Assembly (NCBI GenBank): GCA_959347315.1 | Contig: OY365812.1 | Location: 2,296,382 to 2,360,381 of the forward strand | DNA: 64,000 nucleotides | Reading direction: 5' to 3' | DNA from: Bimastos eiseni | Lineage: Eukaryota; Annelida; Clitellata; Crassiclitellata; Lumbricidae | Shown here: positions 57,621 through 64,000 of the stretch, in pieces | Numbering within the stretch: the first letter of the stretch is position 1 | Layout of the letters: each line of letters starts with the position of its first letter | Notes under the pieces: generated by a model | Databases searched by the model: none | What the model was told of the DNA's origin: nothing | What the model saw: the letters and a program-made list of their open reading frames with translations, nothing else | Program-made: the position numbers and the translations under genes

Positions 57621-60600
57621 TCAGTCTTTGTTGATTATGTCTGCTGACGACAGTTTAGCAGTGACGATTACAGACAGTGACTTAGGCAGTTGACCGAAGT
57701 CTTTCCATTTCGATGCTTCCTTGCTCAAAGCGCTCTCAGCTCTTATGTACTTTACATCGGCTTTACTTCCCCGTCTCGCTTCAGATCTTCCGTCGGTTTT
57801 CAGAGGTGATCCATCGACTATGAAGACTCTTTCGTTGCTGAGAACCAATCCAAATAAATAAGGATATGCATCTGTTCTAAACTGTTTTCCTTCCTGCCAT
57901 GTCGTATTCTCAAGGTCACAGATAAAGCACGTATCATGGGTCTGCAGAATAGCGCATGTATTCCATAGCACCGCTCGAAGACCTGCACAAGGACAAGGCA
58001 TTGGTATTGAAAGAAGGGTGCAGGTACTTTCAACTGGGCGGAACACTTGTACGCAATCCAACGATCCCCAATTTTTATCAAATCCGCCGAAGACGTAGAT
58101 TGAGCCCTTGTAGGCAACGCACGCTGCCCGTTGGGAGCCAAAAATCAACTGTCCAACCACTCTACTCTTTTCGGTCAAGGCATTATAGCACTCAATGCTG
58201 TCCATAACAATGTCTCCCTTACTTCCACCACAGATGTACAACGTTTCGTCGATGAATTCCGCGCAGTGGCCATCTCTTCCATGAACTAGAAATCCGCATT
58301 TCGTCCAACCTGAAGTAAAGTCGAATTTCCATATTCGCGTCATCGTCTCTCCAATTCCTGAGATGAACATCGTGTTGTTGTAAACGGAGGTTGCTGGGCA
58401 AGACTTCACTACTGCTGGTACATTACCCAGAGGGACAATTTCACTCTGACGATGTAGACTTATTTTATATGAATAAACATTCCCAGATGACCTACCAATC
58501 ATTACAGCAAAGTCTTCAGCACGTTCGGAATGTTCTGTGTGGAAAAAAATAGAAAATCGTGAGCATCGACGATCATTTCAACTGATTGACGAGTATTACA
58601 AGAGACAGAAATATCAGAGTCTTCGTGCTAATTAAGATTGATTGACGTATACTCAATGATTCTGTAAAGAGGACATAGCTTGACTATACCTATAAGCAGA
58701 GGCGGCGATCTCGTTTGACAGGTGGGAGGGACACCCAATGAGAGGGGTAAGAAATTTGGGGGTGACACACGTATAATATGTCCCCTCTCCGTAAAAGGTG
58801 GGGGACTTGTCTCCCTCGACCCCCCGGGAGAGGTGTGTGTTGATTATTTAACGACATCGTTCCATATCGAAGATGATTTGGTGTCCCCCTTCTCCTTTCT
58901 CCAGGCATGAAACTGGCACTGTCAACGTCCAAACAGTGGCGGAGTTACCCCCCGGGATCGCCGCCCCTGCCTATAAGTAGGCCTACACATGTATGTAGCT
59001 AGGCATATAGCTATTCTTAAGCCATGTTTTTAAGCCATGTGGAACTGCATTTTGAACGTTTCCTCGCGATGACCTCGCGAATTAAGCCAGCAACGTTCTT
59101 AATCTAATCGAGTTGACTATTGTTGACCTTACAGCCACACCAATCACTCAATTATAATTGACGATTTTTCGATGATGATGATGTCACCTATCGTCTATCC
59201 ACATTATCTAATTTATCTGTGTAACTTTGTCCAGAGACTGTAAAAGTCCAAATCAGCTGTCAACTGTCGACGCGACTACAGTTGTTGGCGACCCGCGTGT
59301 GCGTGGCCCACCATTGGCGACTCTGTCTAATTGGATGTTATGCATGAGTCAATTTGCAAATAAAATATAACAGCATATACAGGCAGGTCTAAGCCAGAGC
59401 AGGCGCTTTAGGAAGATATTGAAATGCGCTAATTATTAGCTGTCCTGGTAGATAGGCCTAAATACAGCAATGAGACAGCACAGGTCATAGAACGCATATC
59501 ATGAACTGAATGGCAAAATTATAATTATAACCATTAATGGAACATAGGTCAAATTATGTTAATGCCATTTAACATAATATTTCGATTGACAGTAGGCCTA
59601 GATTAAACAACCATCGAGGCGCAGAGGCGTGTCTCCCCTGAGTTTTTTTAAATTATTTTTTTATTGAAATATTATGTTCAATTGAAATATAACCTGAGCC
59701 GCCCCGGCAATAAATGCTTCACCGCAGTGCTTGGTGTAATCATTCCGCCGTGGCCACAGTTTACCGCGTGACATTCGTTGCATCAACCTGCGTTGGCCAA
59801 CTGTACTTATGATCTTCCAGGTAACTTAATTCCCTCTTTCAATTTTAGTAGGGCCTACCACTTTTGCATGCTTGTGATTGCATCGTCACAAACAAATGAT
59901 TAGTGTTGCATTGTTACTTACAAACAAATCTTGGTGATTGGGAGGATATGCAACATTCCCCTCTCATACTTCCAGCATATCCAATCTGCCTCCCATGATC
60001 TCTAATATTATAACGACGTCACTGTATTCTAAGATAAACTATGAGAATCGCAAAAAGTGTACAAAAAATTTCATTTAAAATTGGTGTGTTTGCCTACCTT
60101 TGAGACTTCCGATCAAATTGCCATTTCCTGTTTTGAAAATGTCGTCGACATCAGTCGCCTGGAAGGTGACATCAAATGAAACACGTGGGCTCATAATATA
60201 TGCCTCGTGTTCCTCTTCTAACTCGTCTGCTCTTTTCAGTAATTCTTCCTTACTTCGACAGACGTCGCTAGCTGATCCTTTTAATCTTAACTCATCACAA
60301 TATCTTGAAAATCCATCGAGTATAATAAGACGTCTGTCCAGTTCATCTTCTTCAGCCTGAATTTCCTTCAATTGTTGATCCTTTATTTCGTCCAATGCAC
60401 TCAACAATGACACCGTATGCATTTTCACTAATTCCTTCAGTTCCTCACTTCTTCGCAAAATTTCTTTCTCCCTTTCTACCAATTTCATAAGGAAATCCTC
60501 TTTACTTGTAGATTTCTGTTTCTTAACCAATAATTCCGTTGCAAGCATTGCTGTCACTTCGGCACTGTTCTTTATCGTTTGACGGAATTCTTCAGCCACT

Positions 60601-61220
60601 GCATTTACATCTTTGCAGTCATGTGTTTTGTGGCTTTCGACGAAACATGAAACGCAAACTACTTTCTTACATTCCGCGCAGTGGAAGTCTAACACTTTCC
60701 CTGGATGAATATCACAATTCGTCGTTGACATTACCTTGATTACATCTTCCTCTCCATAATCCCCTCCGATATCTGTGATTTCGTGATTTTTCGATAATTT
60801 GAACGTCTTATGCATCTTGCAACAACTTTCACAAAGGTTCTCCTGACAAGCAATACATCGATTCGTGGCTTCAGGTATTTTCCCTAAGGAGCTGTCGCTG
60901 TTTGCTTTGCAGATATCGCAAGGAATTGCCATCTCCGACGAATTCAAAGCATGTCTGACTTCAATCATCCCATCCATAAAGAAATTTCTCTTTATGCCTC
61001 TGACTCCATCGTTTGGAATACTGAATTCCTTCCTACAAACTGGACAAGGCACTGAATCGCCAGGTTTCTTGTCTGACTTGTCGGTCAATGTTTCTAAGCA
61101 TTGCAAACAAAACGTGTGAATGCATGGCAGCATTCTTGGATCTGTGAACTGCTTGAGACAGATGCAACATTCCGTTATGCGAGTTAGTTGTGTTATGGCG
61201 TTGCTGCTGTCACCAGCCAT
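57621..61220 (-). CDS. Gene E: divergent TRIM-type RING/B-box/coiled-coil-Kelch protein
   Basis: Exons 61220-60098 and 58534-57621 predict 678 residues. The donor is CTCAAAG|GTAGGC and the acceptor TTTTCCACACAG|AACATTCC, in the same phase as A-D. The start MAGDSSNAITQL follows a candidate acceptor (GGGCTGCAG|TGAAAATG). RING (CCIC...CIHTFCLQC...CPVC), B-box 1 (CDIC...CIAC...CESC..H), B-box 2 (CDIHPGKVLDFHCAEC...CVSC...H..H) and coiled coil are complete. The propeller shows LYICGG and IYVFGG blades. The loop that varies in A-D is short (SKGDIVMDS). E lies just outside the duplicated units, at their right edge, and is probably the oldest branch of the cluster. It is predicted to be a ubiquitin ligase; the substrate is unknown. 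Confidence 0.9.
58535..60097 (-). other. Intron of gene E
   Basis: A 1563-bp intron with no LINE RT remnant like those in B-D. It contains the hAT-like MITE at 58697-58969 and, at 59230-59350, a diverged copy of 3220-3350. No other gene is seen. Confidence 0.7.
58697..58969. mobile_element. hAT-type MITE with 8-bp target duplication
   Basis: The TIRs are CAGAGGCGGCGATC and GATCGCCGCCCCTG. The element is bracketed by a perfect 8-bp direct repeat CCTATAAG (58689-58696 and 58970-58977). An 8-bp duplication with CAG-type ends is the hAT hallmark. No transposase is present. The interior at about 58835-58940 includes a repeat found again at 62520-62630. Confidence 0.85.
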
Positions 61221-61224
61221 TTTC

Positions 61225-62000
61225 ACTGCAGCCCAACGTGTTGAAAAATAACACAAATGTATAGAGTGAAAGGAAAACAAGTCAATTTTTTATATTGACA
61301 AACTTGTTGGCTTCATAAACCGCCTAAATTAATCAATGAAGTCTGATTTGTCCCCATCTATTGTCCGTATTCTTCGAATGATTTTCGGACAATTATTGGT
61401 TTCGCTTTCGAAACTGTCCCTAGAATTCGCCATGCAGCCAACCAAGGCAATCGAAAAACTATGCTACAGATGACGGATCAATGACTACAGAGAACAATTT
61501 AGATTCACTTCTGGCATAGTTTAGACAATAATGAATCAGATTGGGCTTTTTCACATTTTAAAAAGTACTTATAACAATTTACTTTGCGATCATTGTTGCC
61601 TTCGGATTTCCATCGTGAAATTCATCCCATTTCCATCTCCATCCCATCAAATAAATTACTGAAGTCTTTCTATCAGTCCATATAAATTATGATAAAATGT
61701 TTCCGTCGGAGGCTGGTGCTCTGCTGCTTAAATGCTGCAGAGAAATAATCACTGCGATGCTAGATCGAATGCTTACAGAAAGCGGCGAAGGCCTACATAT
61801 GTAGGCCTACGTAGTCGCAACCACGTAAAATATCAATGCACCGGCTTTTTTACAAGTATAGCGACAGTGTAGGGTGACTGTGGTCAATGTGACAGGGAGA
61901 CGTACAGAAGGAAGCTGTGTCGGATAGCCTATATTCTTCATGTGTTTTGTATCCGAAAACTGAAAAACATAAAGACACAATACACGCAGCTCCAATTGCT
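61225..62000. other. Region upstream of gene E, no coding gene
   Basis: The promoter and a possible 5' non-coding exon of gene E should be here. A candidate acceptor lies at 61226-61227. The palindromic stretch GCCTACATATGTAGGC is at about 61791-61806. No supported coding region. Confidence 0.45.
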
Positions 62001-62009
62001 AGCGCAAAT

Positions 62010-62334
62010 CAAAGGTGCAAAAAACCAAGATTTAAAAATAATCAAAAGTTGGTTTTTTGGTTTTTGGGTTTATTTGGTTGTTAGTTTTCCTTTTGATCCT
62101 GTAACAACAGTTTTGTTATAAAAAGCATCAAACACAGCATGAAAAAGAGCTCCAACTTGTTTTAATAATTAATTTAGCTTGATTTCCGACTGAAGAGCAC
62201 ACAATTAGTAATATAATAGTAATATTAATAAATTAAGGAAAAATATATTTTAAAAAACAAAGAAACTGCTTTTTTGGTATTTTTTTGTAAAATAACAATA
62301 ACCAAATAACCAAAAAAACATGTTTGCAACCCTG
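62010..62334. mobile_element. Possible hAT-like MITE
   Basis: The right end reads, in reverse complement, CAGGGTTGCAAACATG followed by GGTTATTTGGTTATTG. The left end CAAAGGTGCAAAAAACC and the inner GGTTTTTTGGTTTTTGGG look like a decayed counterpart. The flanks GCGCAAAT and GCGCTATC match at only five of eight positions, so the call is tentative. Confidence 0.35.
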
Positions 62335-62524
62335 GCGCTATCCATGCATGTAGCCTACACGTTAGGTCTACTCTAAGAATTGTAATCGCTATAGGGTCTA
62401 AATGAAAGGCCAACTCCAAAATTTATTTTAAGAGGAATTATTTTTAAGATTAATTTTTTTATCGAATGAGCAACGACAAGTATCAGGGTAAAGGAGTAAA
62501 GGGCAGAGTATCAGAGCTGAGTTA

Positions 62525-62630
62525 ATTTTTTAACGACACCATTCCATAACGAAGATGATTTGGTATCGCCTCCTCCTTTCTCCAGGCTTGAGACTGGTAC
62601 TGTCAGAAATACGTATAGTGGGGTAGTTAA
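62525..62630. repeat. Dispersed LINE-tail-like repeat
   Basis: Matches 58850-58920 (AACGACAYCRTTCCATA, GAAGATGATTTGGT, TCTCCAGGC) and resembles the LINE tail motif at 7550. It is probably a short retroelement 3' end. Confidence 0.45.
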
Positions 62631-62904
62631 AATCCTTGAGTAATGGGAACAGAGTATCAGAGCTGATGCAAGCGCTATCTATTTATACCTACGCGTAATG
62701 ACACATATTATGTAATGACGCGGTCTGGAGAACTTAACAAAGACCGTGTAATCATATCGGTGCAGAAAATAAACAAACACTGAGGCACAGACCACATATT
62801 GAAAGAGGTAGGTGACTTGAATACGAAATAAAAACCTCATCGTGGGTGGCCCTCTTGTGATTGAAATGTAGGCTATCTCAGAAATTCCCATGATAACAAC
62901 GGTA

Positions 62905-63835
62905 GGTGTCTTATAAACGCTCGTGAAAGAGCGTTTATAGAGCTAATGAATAAACTGGTGTCCTTTGTTCGGATTTAAAGTGGCGCTTTAGAAGTTTGGA
63001 GATTCCGAGTACGAAAGTAGCCGTCGATCGTTATAAAACCGACTTTCTTACTTTTTCGAAGGTGGTTTTGACAGGCCTTTATACAAGGTTACGCAATGCT
63101 GTAGTCCTTAGGCCAACAGCAAATCTTTGCTGTTATTTGTAACCTACAATTATGTCTGCCAATATCAGTAGGGCCGACATGTATGCTTTGATTTAACGTA
63201 TGCCTATTGTCAGTTTTAAAAATGGCTTGCATGACAGAGTTATGTGGGTAAGTCTAAGTTGAAAATGTGAGAACTTGAGGTTAGACGTGCATTTATGGGT
63301 GTGCGCAGGATAACTTGAGACGAAGGGAAAGAGTATAATTATAGGAACTGATGTTGATGGAGGTAAATGATTCATATTGTGTTAATCCAATTGAGATGAC
63401 TCTGTTTATACAGCTAATTGCCACTACGTGAGGATATCCACGACAACGAGAACGATCGGCCTAATTAAATGAGTTTAATTCATTTTGTGAATCACTGAAC
63501 TTTAATAACTCGCACATTATAACCAAAATATATGACAATCATTCAATTAAGCGTTCTAGGAACTTATTTATCTCATTCATCTTGCGATAAATATTATCAG
63601 CATTCTGTTCACGATAATTATTTAAAATCTGAATTTCCCTTGTAAATCTTGATGGCATTAAAATGTTATTCAGTTATAGGTTTTTTCCAAATTGACCTAT
63701 AGACGTCACTATAAACGCTCGGTAAAGAGCTTAGAGCTTATTAATAAACTGGTGTCCTTTGTTCGGATTTAAAGTGGAGCTTTAGAAGTTTAGAGAATCC
63801 GAACACGAGAGTAGCCGTCGTTATAAAATATTAGC
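62905..63835. repeat. Pair of direct repeats (about 125 bp each)
   Basis: Segments 62905-63035 and 63708-63832 share AATAAACTGGTGTCCTTTGT and TCGGATTTAAAGTGG blocks and the words AGTAGCCGTCG and TTATAAAA. Each begins with an AAACGCTC hairpin-like word. The intervening 670 bp and the tail to 64000 contain no supported gene. The class is unknown. Confidence 0.6.
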
Positions 63836-64000
63836 TGCAAACTTCTGTAAAAAACCAAAATAATTTCTATTGTAGGCAACGGTGTCGCCTAAGCTATCGT
63901 TAAATTCTGGAGCCATAAAGCATCGCGATTCGGCGTGTTATATGATCTGGGTTTCAGATTGAATACAGCTGATCTGCGTCGATAAAATACGAATAAAAAT

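Overview
The window looks like intergenic-rich nuclear DNA of an invertebrate animal. It is AT-rich and has spliced genes with long introns. It carries LINE relics, a tRNA-type SINE, MITEs and many microsatellites, and the palindrome TAGGCCTA is frequent. A marine invertebrate, perhaps an echinoderm or hemichordate, would fit, but that is an impression and is not proven by the sequence. No prokaryotic, rRNA or CRISPR feature is present.

The main content is a cluster of five related two-exon genes, all on the minus strand. They encode a RING / B-box 1 / B-box 2 / coiled-coil (TRIM-type) N-terminus spliced to a Kelch beta-propeller. In every copy exon 1 ends in phase 1 at a GT donor and exon 2 begins after an identical CACACAG acceptor. 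Copies A (9477-12180), B (23534-26572) and E (57621-61220) are open, predicting 681, 689 and 678 residues. Copy C (37289-39955) has lost about 370 bp of its Kelch exon and is frameshifted at a poly-C tract. Copy D (48632-52617) has a Cys-to-stop change in B-box 2 and a 4-bp insertion. E is the divergent member. A-D sit in four recent tandem duplication units (about 3353-16760, 16761-33480, 33481-43958 and 43959-57195).

The four units are near-copies remodelled by indels. Only units 1 and 2 carry a 1.3-kb leader. Units 2 and 3 share an internal duplication of about 716 bp with an inverted spacer. Units 2 and 4 share an expanded TA satellite. Unit 2 lost about 2.3 kb, and unit 3 lost about 1.5 kb and about 0.6 kb. 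Each unit keeps a (TTA)n microsatellite at the same place. In unit 2 that tract has been invaded by at least two copies of a non-LTR retrotransposon with a C-terminal CCHC plus PD...D restriction-like endonuclease signature, one of them with the inverted structure expected of twin priming.

The left flank (1-3350) holds a (TACA)n tract, a tRNA-derived SINE, a 16-bp minisatellite in a possible foldback element, and no convincing gene. The right flank (61300-64000) holds dispersed repeats and possible MITE remnants, and no convincing gene. By family knowledge the TRIM-Kelch proteins would be E3 ubiquitin ligases whose Kelch propeller selects the target. Copy number change, patchwork exchange between copies and a length-variable Kelch loop suggest a fast-evolving recognition family. 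That functional reading is inference.
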